30,465 nt of DNA from UBA1858 sp965262455 (GTDB lineage Bacteria; Pseudomonadota; Gammaproteobacteria; UBA4575): contig CBDHFH010000001.1 in NCBI GenBank assembly GCA_965262455.1, positions 1-30,465 on the forward strand, in the 5' to 3' direction. A model generated the notes under the pieces. That model saw only the letters and a list, made by a program, of their open reading frames with translations, searched no databases and was not told where the DNA came from. The position numbers were made by a program, and so were the translations under genes. Positions 7,148 through 15,134 of this stretch are shown piece by piece; position 1 is the first letter of the stretch, and every line of letters begins with the position of its first letter.

Positions 7148-7708
7148 TTAATTCATACTCACGTTTGACTCTGGGTTAAACGTCATTTTCTCAATATGGT
7201 TATAGATTACATAGGCAAGAGGGACATACATTGCCCATTGCACGAAATAAATACCTACACTGAAAAGTAGTGGATCAGACAGGGTGATCGCTCCAAGCTT
7301 GTGCCCCAACCAGTAGCTACTGGCGCCACCGACGGCGCCTAGTGCTGAAGCAAGTAATGGTCTTTTTCTCAACCAATGCAAGCTGTGGGGTATCATCAAA
7401 CTAAACACACACCATAAAAATACCAGCCATAAAGGAATAAATGCGTGTTGTGCATTCACTGGGTTGAACGTCACAATATCAAGAAGCATGTTTACATAGT
7501 CCAATAGTATGCCAATGCTGGCCAGTGCGCAGAGAGTTAATATATCTCTCAAGCGTGTAGGCGTCAGTATCATGTGCACGACGATATAGACACTGCCTAC
7601 AATCACGCCCAACAGTGGGAATTCATTTAACTCGCCATAAGCGCATGCTGCCCAGGTGATTTCTAATCCTAAGACGTTAAAAATTAGAAACGCAAGTCGC
7701 TTATTCAT
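7148..7708 (-). CDS. DUF2878 membrane protein of the lipid-modification operon
   Basis: The product is 186 residues, almost wholly hydrophobic, with about five to six membrane segments (around 5-20, 30-48, 56-77, 90-108, 119-136 and 149-166). The loop LTPTRLRDI and the ending AMYVPLAYVIYNHIE fit the DUF2878 family. Such proteins are typically found after Cfa-like methyltransferase, DUF1365, FAD oxidoreductase and SDR genes, exactly as here. No catalytic motif is known, and its role in the pathway is not established; assisting lipid substrate handling in the inner membrane is speculation. It is the last gene of the operon, 7 bases after the methyltransferase stop. Confidence 0.82.
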   Translation of the reverse strand: MNKRLAFLIFNVLGLEITWAACAYGELNEFPLLGVIVGSVYIVVHMILTPTRLRDILTLCALASIGILLDYVNMLLDIVTFNPVNAQHAFIPLWLVFLWCVFSLMIPHSLHWLRKRPLLASALGAVGGASSYWLGHKLGAITLSDPLLFSVGIYFVQWAMYVPLAYVIYNHIEKMTFNPESNVSMN

Positions 7709-7715
7709 TCAGTAA

Positions 7716-8984
7716 CTACTTGGTTAAATGATTAAAGCGATTGTCGGGCTTTTTAAACACTAAGTGATGAACGTCTATCACGCGATTCTCAAAGCCGGCT
7801 TGGCAATATTTCATATAATATTCCCAAAGACGAATGAAAGCAGGTGGGTAGCCCAATTCAAGTACTTTATCTTTGTTGCGAATAAAATTTTGATACCAAA
7901 GTTTAAGCGTGAGGGCATAACTTTGTGCAAAACACTCACTATGATAAAGCGTCAAGTCAGTATGTGTCGCGGTAGAATGTAACATCGAAGACATGCTTGT
8001 TAAGCAGCCGCCAGGGAAAACGTATTTTTTGATAAAGTCAGTTGAGTTGACATAGTGCTTGAAGAGAAAATCAGAAATGGTAATTGACTGAATTAACATC
8101 GCACCTGATGGTTTGAGTAGTTGAGAACACGTTTTAAAGTAGCCATCAATATACTGATGCCCAACAGACTCAATCATTTCAATTGAAACCAATTTATCGT
8201 AAGTACCGGTTAGTTCGCGGTAATCTTTTTTAAGAACGATTATACGGTCCTGCAACCCATATTCATGTACTTTATCTAGTGTAAGTTTATATTGTTCGTC
8301 TGAAATAGTTGTTGTCGTTACATGGCAGCCATAATGTTGAGCGGCATATATAGCGAATCCACCCCAGCCGCTACCTATTTCAATAACATCATCATTGCTG
8401 TTCAGATCTAACTTGTCACAGATAATCTTGAGTTTATATTCTGCTGCGCTATCGAGTGTTTGTGTCTCATCGATAAAATAGGCAGATGAATACATCATTT
8501 TATTATCAAGAAACAGCTCATATAAATCGTTGCCTATGTCGTAGTGCGCTTTAATGTTTCGTTTAGAGCCGCTGACTGTATTGCGTAGAGCATTATTAAT
8601 AACGCGATTGATGTTTTTTGAAAGGGACGCAATACCATGTTTGAATCCAAATAAAGTATGGCGATTGATAGTGAATATCCTAAGCACTTCAATTAAGTCA
8701 TCTGACGTCCATAACTGATCAATGTATGTCTTGCCTGCAGCAGGCTCGCCACCAAATACAATTTCACGAAACGCGCGTATATCCTGAACGCGTATGACTG
8801 CATGAATGCGACTCTCACAGTCGATCTTTCCAAATTCATAAATCATGTCATTGACATATAATTGCAAGAAACCAATTTCAATATTGTCTAATTTCTTAAG
8901 CAGCAATGACATGCATGCTTGATCAAGCCAATTGGATGATCGTTCTTCTTGAAGTGTTTTGTTCTGGTTGGGAATAATTGACAT
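7716..8984 (-). CDS. Cfa-like SAM-dependent fatty acyl methyltransferase (altered active site)
   Basis: The product is 422 residues of the cyclopropane synthase/mycolic acid methyltransferase family, distinct from the canonical enzyme at 1461-2600. The N-terminal domain (1-140) is diverged. Motif I IEIGSGWGG lies at 201-209; IEMIESVG at 268-275 keeps the Glu (272), and Tyr356 (AQSYALTL) is kept. Two bicarbonate-pocket residues of Cfa are replaced: Cys by Ser167 (MMYSSAYF) and His by Gln299 (LIQSITI). Related enzymes in such operons are thought to methylate an unsaturated chain rather than close a cyclopropane ring; the Rhodobacter UfaM route to methylated and furan fatty acids is the nearest described case, from memory. 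An AAGGTAGAG ribosome site precedes the ATG. Which product it makes cannot be read from sequence. Confidence 0.9.
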   Translation of the reverse strand: MSIIPNQNKTLQEERSSNWLDQACMSLLLKKLDNIEIGFLQLYVNDMIYEFGKIDCESRIHAVIRVQDIRAFREIVFGGEPAAGKTYIDQLWTSDDLIEVLRIFTINRHTLFGFKHGIASLSKNINRVINNALRNTVSGSKRNIKAHYDIGNDLYELFLDNKMMYSSAYFIDETQTLDSAAEYKLKIICDKLDLNSNDDVIEIGSGWGGFAIYAAQHYGCHVTTTTISDEQYKLTLDKVHEYGLQDRIIVLKKDYRELTGTYDKLVSIEMIESVGHQYIDGYFKTCSQLLKPSGAMLIQSITISDFLFKHYVNSTDFIKKYVFPGGCLTSMSSMLHSTATHTDLTLYHSECFAQSYALTLKLWYQNFIRNKDKVLELGYPPAFIRLWEYYMKYCQAGFENRVIDVHHLVFKKPDNRFNHLTK

Positions 8985-8996
8985 AACTCTACCTTG

Positions 8997-9743
8997 TTAA
9001 TTATTTTTTGGGTGGGGAACATAATCAATGCCTTTGAGCCAAAGTTTTAGGGCTTGAATATGAATTGCACTCACAACCTTTAAAGTCATGAATGGGTAAT
9101 TAACCAATGTTGATATAAGATTTTTATTGTTTAGTTCTATTCTTTTTAAACTCATTGATGCATCAAATAGTTTGTCGTTATCGGATATGTTTTCTATTTT
9201 TAATTTGAGTTGCTCACTCGGTATTTGGATATTCCATTGATAGTTCATGTCCATATTCATAAACGGGGAGACATGAAATTCTTTTCGTTGGGCGTGGGCA
9301 ATGAAACGGTCTTGCTGGATCTCGCCAGACAGAACATAACAATGTTGTTCTTTCCAGGGAGTATTAGTGACTTCTGCGACTACATGAGTGAGATGTGTAT
9401 CGGTATGGTCATAACAGTAATAAACACTGATGGGGTTAAACACATGACCAAGGTATCTAAAATGTGTTAACAGGCGAATAGGACCATTAACAACATCGCC
9501 GGTATGTTTATATACAATGTCATGGATCATGGTCGACAAGTCTTGCCCGGCATCGCCATAATGGTCTTTTCTATAAAATGAGGCGAGGCCAGCTTTTTCA
9601 ACTTGCCAGTATCGATTGTTACTAAATAGATTTGGAAGTTCTTCCAGATCGACATACATCATGAACAGTGAGTAAGTAAATTCATGAGCACGCGGTTTAA
9701 AGCGCCGATGATTAACTTGCCCTTTGTATATGCAACTGTTCAT
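8997..9743 (-). CDS. DUF1365 family protein
   Basis: The product is 248 residues from the ATG at 9743, chosen over an upstream in-frame ATG at 9770 because AGAGGT lies about 5 bases before it. The family pattern starts at once: IYKGQVNHRRFKPRAHEFTY, then RLLTHFRYLGHVFNPISVYY and EVTNTPWKEQHCYVL, ending in a PFMTLKVVSAIHIQALKLWLKG helix. DUF1365 proteins nearly always neighbour FAD oxidoreductases and Cfa-like methyltransferases and have been proposed to help in fatty acid modification, but no reaction has been shown to my knowledge. Its start overlaps the end of the oxidoreductase gene by 32 bases, so translation is coupled. The product is cytosolic, perhaps membrane-peripheral. Confidence 0.88.
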   Translation of the reverse strand: MNSCIYKGQVNHRRFKPRAHEFTYSLFMMYVDLEELPNLFSNNRYWQVEKAGLASFYRKDHYGDAGQDLSTMIHDIVYKHTGDVVNGPIRLLTHFRYLGHVFNPISVYYCYDHTDTHLTHVVAEVTNTPWKEQHCYVLSGEIQQDRFIAHAQRKEFHVSPFMNMDMNYQWNIQIPSEQLKLKIENISDNDKLFDASMSLKRIELNNKNLISTLVNYPFMTLKVVSAIHIQALKLWLKGIDYVPHPKNN

Positions 9744-10989
9744 TGCAGACCTCTTGATTGAATTGTTCAATAGTCTTTACTGCGCTCCAAACACCGTCCT
9801 CATGAAAACCGTGTCTCCAGTAAGCACCGCAATACCAGGTATTTTGTTTGCCATTTAATAGGTGTTTGTTTTCTTGCGCTCGTATTGCTGCTAAATCAAA
9901 TACCGGGTGTTGATAGTCAATTTTGCGAATAATCTTATTTTTATCGATATGATCCGTTAGGTTGAGTGTGACAAAATAATCTTGTTGTGTGTTTAGCGGT
10001 TGCAAGCGATTCATGTAGTACGTGACTTTGGCAACATTGGCATTATCTTTTGGCAACAAATAGTTCCATGATGACCAAGCATTACTGTCATTTGGCATTA
10101 GGCTAGCGTCAGTATGCAGCACTGCTTCATTCAACTGATATCTAATGTTCCCAAGGGTATTTTTTTCTTCATTTGATGGATGTGATAACAACTGTAATGC
10201 CTGATCGCTATGGCATGCCATGATCAAATGATCATAGATTTCACTAACATTGTTATCTAGATGGATTGCAATTTTATTGTTATGTCTATCTATGGTTTTG
10301 ATTTTGCTGTTTAGCCTAATATGGTCTGCGAATGGCTTGCTTAATTCTTTAACATACTGCCTTGATCCACCGACAATGGTTTTCCATTGTGGTCGATGAT
10401 TAATATTCAGTAGGCCATGGTTGTTAAAGAAAGATAAGAAGCTATGTGCGGGATATGCATGGATATCCTCCATTGACGATGACCATATGGCAGCACCCAT
10501 CGGAAGAATATAGTAGTTAATAAATGTGTTCGTAAACTTATGTTGTGCTAGGAACTCGCCTAAAGTGATATCCGTTTTTGATTTATTTATAAGTAATTTG
10601 GCCAGACGATTAAAACGCAAGAAGTCAAATAAAATTTGATAAGACTTGGTTTGGTGCCAGTTATTTTTATTGAATGCCAAACCTTGAATGCCTTTGCCGC
10701 ACCATGAAAAATTTGTGTTTTCACATTTAGCTGAGAAACTCATTTCTGAATTTTCAACTTGAACGTTTAGCTCGCTGATAAGCTTCTCATAGTGAGGGTA
10801 TGTCCAGTCATTAAATACTATAAAACCTGTATCAATGGGAATGACACGACCATTTTCTTGCGCATCGATAGTATTTGAATGACCACCGACATAGGCATTT
10901 TTTTCATACACAGTAATATCATGAACCTTGTGTAAATAATGTGCGGCTGTTAATCCAGAGATTCCAGAACCGATGATAGCAATTTTCAT
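9712..10989 (-). CDS. FAD-dependent amine-oxidase-like oxidoreductase
   Basis: The product is 425 residues with an N-terminal FAD-binding fold: IAIIGSGISGLTAAHYL (3-19) holds GxGxxG, followed by VYEKNAYVGGHSNT and the substrate-side DTGFIVFN. The C-terminal FAD contact is near WYCGAYWRHGFHEDGVWSA. This is the oxidoreductase type always found beside DUF1365 and Cfa-like genes; related Rhodobacter proteins take part in forming methylated unsaturated fatty acids, where a flavin-dependent desaturation follows methyl transfer. That role is inferred here from context. Its ATG overlaps the SDR stop as ATGA, and its 3' end overlaps the DUF1365 start. It is soluble and has no signal peptide. Confidence 0.9.
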   Translation of the reverse strand: MKIAIIGSGISGLTAAHYLHKVHDITVYEKNAYVGGHSNTIDAQENGRVIPIDTGFIVFNDWTYPHYEKLISELNVQVENSEMSFSAKCENTNFSWCGKGIQGLAFNKNNWHQTKSYQILFDFLRFNRLAKLLINKSKTDITLGEFLAQHKFTNTFINYYILPMGAAIWSSSMEDIHAYPAHSFLSFFNNHGLLNINHRPQWKTIVGGSRQYVKELSKPFADHIRLNSKIKTIDRHNNKIAIHLDNNVSEIYDHLIMACHSDQALQLLSHPSNEEKNTLGNIRYQLNEAVLHTDASLMPNDSNAWSSWNYLLPKDNANVAKVTYYMNRLQPLNTQQDYFVTLNLTDHIDKNKIIRKIDYQHPVFDLAAIRAQENKHLLNGKQNTWYCGAYWRHGFHEDGVWSAVKTIEQFNQEVCNEQLHIQRAS

Positions 10990-11771
10990 GATGCTTTAAC
11001 CGTTTTTGATAAAAGTCTAAATTGAATCGCATCAGGCAATAGTGAAATTAGTTTCAAGGTTAAGCTGAAGCGTCGAGGGAAATGTATTTCATGTTTGTTG
11101 TTAGCGATGCCTTGTAATATGTATTCACTTGCGCGCTTTGCGCTGATTAAACAAGGCATTGAAAAATCGTTTTTATCTGTCAGTTCTGTTTTAACAAACC
11201 CTGGGCATATGACAGATACATCTATTTTTTTTGAACTTAAACTAACTTTAAGTGAACGTAATAAATTACGAATTGCTGCTTTAGTTGATCCGTAGGCCTC
11301 TGATCGAGGCAGGCCGAGATAGGCGGCTGTGCTACTCATACCAACTAGCTGAGCGTTGTTGGATTGTTTTAGTAACGGGAGGCTGGCTTCTATTCCATAG
11401 ATCATAGATAAGTAGTTGCTTTGAATCAGTCGTTCAAATAATTCGCTTTGGAAATTATCTATATCGACGTACTCACATGTGCCGGCGTTGAAAATGGCAA
11501 TGTCTAATCGTCCGCTGTGTTGACGTATTGTTTCGCATATATCTTGGTTGGCTTGCTTATTGGTTAGGTCAGCCTCAGCTATATGAATCTTGCTTGGATC
11601 TGCACACATCGATACAGTTTCTCTGAGTCGTTCAATTGAGCGTGATGAGATATATAATTCGCAATCAAGGTGCGAAAGCATAATAGTTAATGCGCGACCT
11701 ATGCCTGAGGATGCGCCAGTGATCCAAATCACTTTATCTCTATAGTGCTCAGTTGTTTTTTTAGAAAGCAT
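10986..11771 (-). CDS. Short-chain dehydrogenase/reductase
   Basis: The product is 261 residues of classical SDR. The cofactor loop TGASSGIG is at 18-25, NAG at 95-97, the active-site Ser in GMSST near 146, and Tyr160-Lys164 (YGSTK). SRSIERL after strand two has a basic residue where NADPH enzymes usually do, so NADP(H) is likely. The C-terminal helix region (RFSLTLKLISLLPDAIQFRLL) is hydrophobic, suiting a membrane-near lipid substrate. In this operon it probably oxidises or reduces a modified fatty acyl or aldehyde, but the substrate is unknown. It overlaps the genes on both sides, by 11 and 4 bases, so it is translationally coupled. Confidence 0.9.
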   Translation of the reverse strand: MLSKKTTEHYRDKVIWITGASSGIGRALTIMLSHLDCELYISSRSIERLRETVSMCADPSKIHIAEADLTNKQANQDICETIRQHSGRLDIAIFNAGTCEYVDIDNFQSELFERLIQSNYLSMIYGIEASLPLLKQSNNAQLVGMSSTAAYLGLPRSEAYGSTKAAIRNLLRSLKVSLSSKKIDVSVICPGFVKTELTDKNDFSMPCLISAKRASEYILQGIANNKHEIHFPRRFSLTLKLISLLPDAIQFRLLSKTVKAS

Positions 11772-12729
11772 TTCTTACTGTCTTAACTGCTGAGCCAAGT
11801 ATGGGTAAACGTTCATAAACAAGTGCGCCCATATCATAGTAGTCGCGGTGATAGCATACTTTGTCGTTGTCAAAGCGCATAAAGGAAGCACCTTCAAGTA
11901 TGATTTCATTCTTCTTATCCAGCTTTTGGTGCTTTAATTTCATCTGCCACTCAATGGAATGGAGGTTATCGCTTTGTATATGATTGGTAATTGTGAAATG
12001 ACAATGTTCAACACTCTTGTATAAATTAGAAAAATACTCGGTAAGATTATCAAGGCCATTAATATCTTTAACTGGGTCAATAAACTCAATTTCATTAGTA
12101 TATATCTCACCTAACTTTTGATTGATATTCTGGCTAGATAATGAATTCATGTTGCTAACAAAATGGTCAATTAAGTGGTTATCCATGTGGTGTTTCCTGT
12201 TTGACGATAAAACGAGAACTTCACCTACGTTAATACCAAATTTCTTGATTTGGGCTTCACTAAGTAACGCTTCGTTGTTGATTTGATAGAGCCAGTCGTT
12301 AAGCGTGACATTGACCGTGCCATCATTGGTTTCAATAATTAGTTCATACGTCCAGTTGAAAGCAAATCCTGATTGTGTGCCAATAGCATGGCCAACAACA
12401 TCATCAGCGCGGCCAATACTGGTACCGTCCGTTTGTTTTTCTAGGTGCCAAATTCGTTCTTGTGTTCTGCCATCTGCATAGGTGAATAATTCATATAAAC
12501 GACCTTTATTATTCTCCCATTTGCCATTAAGGTCGACGCTGAATCTCTCGGTGACTTCGCCTTTCCAGTTTTTAACTAATCCCCAGCCTTTCAGGTCACC
12601 CGTGAAATATGTTTGTAGATCAAATTCTGGGGCAGTGCCTTGGTAGTCCTCTAATGTCGTGCTGCACCCGGCAATGCTTAGCGCTAGTAATAAGAGAAGT
12701 GATGTTCTGATAATCTTGTTAGGTTTCAC
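11761..12729 (-). CDS. DUF3833 lipoprotein fused in frame to a SnoaL-like (NTF2-fold) domain
   Basis: The start is taken as GTG 12729, with AAGGA 8 bases before it; an in-frame ATG at 12765 lies deep in the previous gene. From the GTG the product has a textbook lipoprotein signal, KPNKIIRTSLLLLLALSIAGC, with the lipidated Cys near residue 22. A DUF3833 domain follows (PEFDLQTYFTGDLKGWGLVKN at its start, to about residue 178). Residues from 182 (MDNHLIDHFVSNMN) to the end form a SnoaL/NTF2-like domain ending HRDYYDMGALVYERLPILG. Elsewhere these are separate neighbouring genes; the second normally lacks a signal and is cytoplasmic. Here the internal ATG at 12186 still has an AGGA ribosome site, and adding one T to a T run (12209-12212) would give DUF3833 its own stop overlapping that ATG. 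The fusion may therefore be a recent one-base deletion or a sequencing error. Confidence 0.82.
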   Translation of the reverse strand: MKPNKIIRTSLLLLLALSIAGCSTTLEDYQGTAPEFDLQTYFTGDLKGWGLVKNWKGEVTERFSVDLNGKWENNKGRLYELFTYADGRTQERIWHLEKQTDGTSIGRADDVVGHAIGTQSGFAFNWTYELIIETNDGTVNVTLNDWLYQINNEALLSEAQIKKFGINVGEVLVLSSNRKHHMDNHLIDHFVSNMNSLSSQNINQKLGEIYTNEIEFIDPVKDINGLDNLTEYFSNLYKSVEHCHFTITNHIQSDNLHSIEWQMKLKHQKLDKKNEIILEGASFMRFDNDKVCYHRDYYDMGALVYERLPILGSAVKTVRNAF

Positions 12730-13294
12730 CGAGTAATTCCTTTCTATGTTTTTGGTACTTTGCATCTGGACTTAGCCAAATGTCGAGAAAAGCCGAACTA
12801 AATCTTGTATCACTGATACTGCCAAGATATTTGTCGCGTGAGTAAAAACGATTAATTCCATCGGTTGAAGCTATAAAAATCAGGTTATCTCCTGGTTTTA
12901 CATTGGGCCACAACTTCTCAAGCGTCTGCAACCATGCATCTAGCGGATATTGATCGGCAAATCCAAGGTGCAACCATTGTTTATATGTACTGGACAATAG
13001 TTTGTCTGCGCTGATGTTGCGTGCGTATTGAATACAAAGTGCGGTTGCGCGGCCTAATTTTGAATCTTCAGAGACATCATCTGACACTGGGTCAGCAATA
13101 CTCCACAGACTTGCATCGTAAATGTGAATGCCGAATCGTTTGAACTTAGTCGTTCCCAGCATTTCTACTTTTTGCCACTCAGTTGTGATGATGCTGGGCA
13201 TTGTCGGCGCAGCAAAATCAGCATGTGCATGGCTTATCTGGAGTAACATCATGATTAAAATATAACGGTTTAACTTCATGCGGTTTTGGGTCAT
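12719..13294 (-). CDS. Secreted chalcone-isomerase-like protein
   Basis: The first gene of the operon encodes about 186-191 residues. The signal peptide is clear from the second Met (MKLNRYILIMMLLQISHAHA, start 13279); the ATG at 13294 is the longest option and neither has a good ribosome site. The mature protein begins DFAAPTMPS and carries VEMLGTTKFKRFGIHIYDASLW and ARNISADKLLSSTYKQW, the pattern of the bacterial chalcone-isomerase-like family, related in fold to fatty-acid-binding proteins. These bacterial members lack proven flavonoid chemistry; a periplasmic fatty acid or lipid-binding role is the reasonable guess. The gene ends 11 bases into the DUF3833 gene. Its promoter must lie in the 149-base region shared with the response regulator. 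Confidence 0.82.
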   Translation of the reverse strand: MTQNRMKLNRYILIMMLLQISHAHADFAAPTMPSIITTEWQKVEMLGTTKFKRFGIHIYDASLWSIADPVSDDVSEDSKLGRATALCIQYARNISADKLLSSTYKQWLHLGFADQYPLDAWLQTLEKLWPNVKPGDNLIFIASTDGINRFYSRDKYLGSISDTRFSSAFLDIWLSPDAKYQKHRKELLGET

Positions 13295-13329
13295 TGGTAA
13301 TTGTTAATTTATGTTGCCATAACCACGTT

Positions 13330-13342
13330 ACACATCATGTGT
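13330..13342. promoter_or_regulatory. Perfect 13-base palindrome in the divergent control region
   Basis: ACACAT-C-ATGTGT is a perfect inverted repeat with one central base, placed 36 bases from the operon start and about 100 bases from the response regulator ATG. It lies between the two divergent transcription units and could be the operator of either. OmpR-type regulators usually bind direct repeats, so another dimeric regulator is equally possible. Confidence 0.45.
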
Positions 13343-13377
13343 CGAGAAAATTAAAATAATTTAATGTTGGCTTGAGC

Positions 13378-13383
13378 TATAAT
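13378..13383 (+). promoter_or_regulatory. Consensus -10 element before the response regulator gene
   Basis: TATAAT matches the -10 consensus fully and would give a leader of about 55 bases. No recognisable -35 lies 16-18 bases upstream (the region is AT-rich), so activator dependence is possible. Confidence 0.4.
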
Positions 13384-13443
13384 TTAACTTCTTACAGTAA
13401 ACTAGAAAGCCATTGAAATCACAGCAATATTGGAATTTTAGCT

Positions 13444-14121
13444 ATGCATATTTTATGTATCGAAGATGACCAGGAACTAATGGACTTCGTGCACAAAGGG
13501 TTGTCCGAGCAAGGGCATGTGGTGGATAGTTCATTAAATGGCAAGGATGGTCTGTTTCTCGCGATGACAGAAAAATATGATGTCATGTTAGTAGATCGAA
13601 TGTTGCCTGAAATGGATGGGCTCACCATCATTAAAACGTTGCGTGCTGCCGGCAATCATACGCCAATTCTTATATTCAGTGCATTGGGTGAGGTGGATGA
13701 TAGAGTCAAAGGCTTGCGAAGTGGTGGTGATGATTACTTGGTTAAACCATTTGCATTTTCAGAATTGTCGGCTCGTATCGAAGCGCTCTACCGGCGAGTA
13801 AAGCAACCAGGTGAAACTGAGACGTGTTTGCATGCGCGTGATGTAGAATTAGACTTATTAAAACGAGAAGCAAGAAGAGGCGATAGAGATATTCCCCTGC
13901 AGGCCACAGAATTTCGATTGCTCGAATATCTGCTAAGAAATAAAGGCCAAGTTGTCACACGCACTATGCTGTTGGAATATGTTTGGGATTATCATTTTGA
14001 TCCGCAAACTAATGTAATCGATGTGCATGTAAGTCGATTGAGACAGAAAATTGATGACCAAGATGCGCAATACCTCATCAAGACCAAGCGCGGGTCTGGT
14101 TATATCATTGAGGATAACTGA
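13444..14121 (+). CDS. OmpR/PhoB-type response regulator
   Basis: The product is 225 residues. Receiver domain 1-120: acidic pair Glu7-Asp8-Asp9, phosphoacceptor Asp51 in VMLVDRMLPEMDG, the Ser of ILIFSAL, and the Lys of DDYLVKPF. The C-terminal winged helix (about 125-225) reads ATEFRLLEYLLRNKGQVVTR, then NVIDVHVSRLRQKID and TKRGSGYI, a full DNA-binding trans-reg-C domain. It acts as a phosphorylation-controlled DNA-binding regulator. The kinase gene starts 8 bases after its stop, so the two are partners. Being divergent from the fatty-acid operon, that operon is the obvious candidate target, though this is inference from position. Confidence 0.95.
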   Translation: MHILCIEDDQELMDFVHKGLSEQGHVVDSSLNGKDGLFLAMTEKYDVMLVDRMLPEMDGLTIIKTLRAAGNHTPILIFSALGEVDDRVKGLRSGGDDYLVKPFAFSELSARIEALYRRVKQPGETETCLHARDVELDLLKREARRGDRDIPLQATEFRLLEYLLRNKGQVVTRTMLLEYVWDYHFDPQTNVIDVHVSRLRQKIDDQDAQYLIKTKRGSGYIIEDN

Positions 14122-14129
14122 GTATAACG

Positions 14130-15116
14130 GTGCCTAGACAATACACGCGCAGCTCAAGCTTTAAAGCAGCAAATCTTTTTTTGTTGTTATTAATATTTTC
14201 AACACTTTGTCTAAGTATTGCCTTGTATTTGTACTTGCAAGAAGACAGTCGTGAGTCTAAATCAATGATTATTTTATTAGTGGTTGCCGGTGTGCTGCCA
14301 TTAATTATGTTGGTTGCTGTCAGCTATCTAATTAGTATTTTTGTTGTTACACGCATTAATCGAATTGCTGACACTGCGAATGAGATAATGTCAACAGGCG
14401 ACTTAACAAAGCGTTTAAAAATCGACTCTCGTTGGGATGACTTAAGTTTTCTTGCGCGAGTACTGAATAGTATGCTGGATAAGATTGAACAGTTGATGTC
14501 TGGCGTACAACATATTACAGACACCATTGCGCATGACTTGCGTACTCCATTAGCACGCTTGCGCAATAAGCTAGACGCGGAAAAAGATGACAAGCTCGTA
14601 CACGAGGTTGACGGATTGCTCAAGACATTTAATTCGCTTTTAAGTTTGTCGAGTATTGAGTCGGGTCGCCAACAGCTGAAGTTTGTAGAGTTTGATTTAC
14701 AAGCACTTATTGAAGATGCGGTCGGGCTATATGATCCGCTGGCGCATGATAAGAATCAGACTATTACTGTTGAAACTGTGCCAATGAAATATTTAGGTGA
14801 TCGTGATTTAATGTTCCAAGTGATTGCTAATCTACTTGATAACGCAATTAAATTTACCCCGCAAGGTGGTGAGGTTAAGGTGCAGCTAGAAGTGGATAAA
14901 GGTCAGTGTAAAGTACATATCGACGACAATGGACCTGGCATTCCGTTAATATCAAGAGATAAAGTGTTTGAACGATTCTATCGTGATCCTGAGCAGCAAA
15001 CTTTGCATGGTGCCGGGTTAGGGTTGAGTTTGGTCAACGCTGTTTTAAATTTACATAACGCCAGTATCTTGCTCACTCATAAGCAGTATGGTCTGCGTGT
15101 GACACTGGAATTATAG
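14130..15116 (+). CDS. Sensor histidine kinase with minimal periplasmic loop
   Basis: The product is 328 residues from a GTG start. Two membrane segments (about 15-36 and 46-72) are separated by only about nine residues (QEDSRESKS), so there is no periplasmic sensor domain. A HAMP region (about 73-125, with RINRIADTANEI) leads to the H box DTIAHDLRTPLARLR with His135. The catalytic domain has the N box (NLLDNAIKFTP), G1 (DDNGPGIP) and G2 (GAGLGLSLV), all intact. Kinases of this build are classed as intramembrane-sensing and respond to membrane state or to a partner membrane protein. Next to a lipid-modifying operon, sensing membrane damage or composition is an attractive but untested idea. 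The DCC gene follows after 18 bases. Confidence 0.93.
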   Translation: MPRQYTRSSSFKAANLFLLLLIFSTLCLSIALYLYLQEDSRESKSMIILLVVAGVLPLIMLVAVSYLISIFVVTRINRIADTANEIMSTGDLTKRLKIDSRWDDLSFLARVLNSMLDKIEQLMSGVQHITDTIAHDLRTPLARLRNKLDAEKDDKLVHEVDGLLKTFNSLLSLSSIESGRQQLKFVEFDLQALIEDAVGLYDPLAHDKNQTITVETVPMKYLGDRDLMFQVIANLLDNAIKFTPQGGEVKVQLEVDKGQCKVHIDDNGPGIPLISRDKVFERFYRDPEQQTLHGAGLGLSLVNAVLNLHNASILLTHKQYGLRVTLEL

Positions 15117-15134
15117 AAGTAACAGGATAGTACG

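Noticed and set aside
12730..12765. ATG 12765 as start of the DUF3833 gene
   Set aside because: It would put 12 extra polar residues before the lipoprotein signal and overlap the previous gene by 47 bases; GTG 12729 with AAGGA gives a standard signal peptide.
13295..13443. RpoE/ChrR-type promoter (TGATC-like) for the lipid operon
   Set aside because: I looked for a TGATC element with suitable spacing to a TA-rich -10 on the minus strand and found no convincing match.
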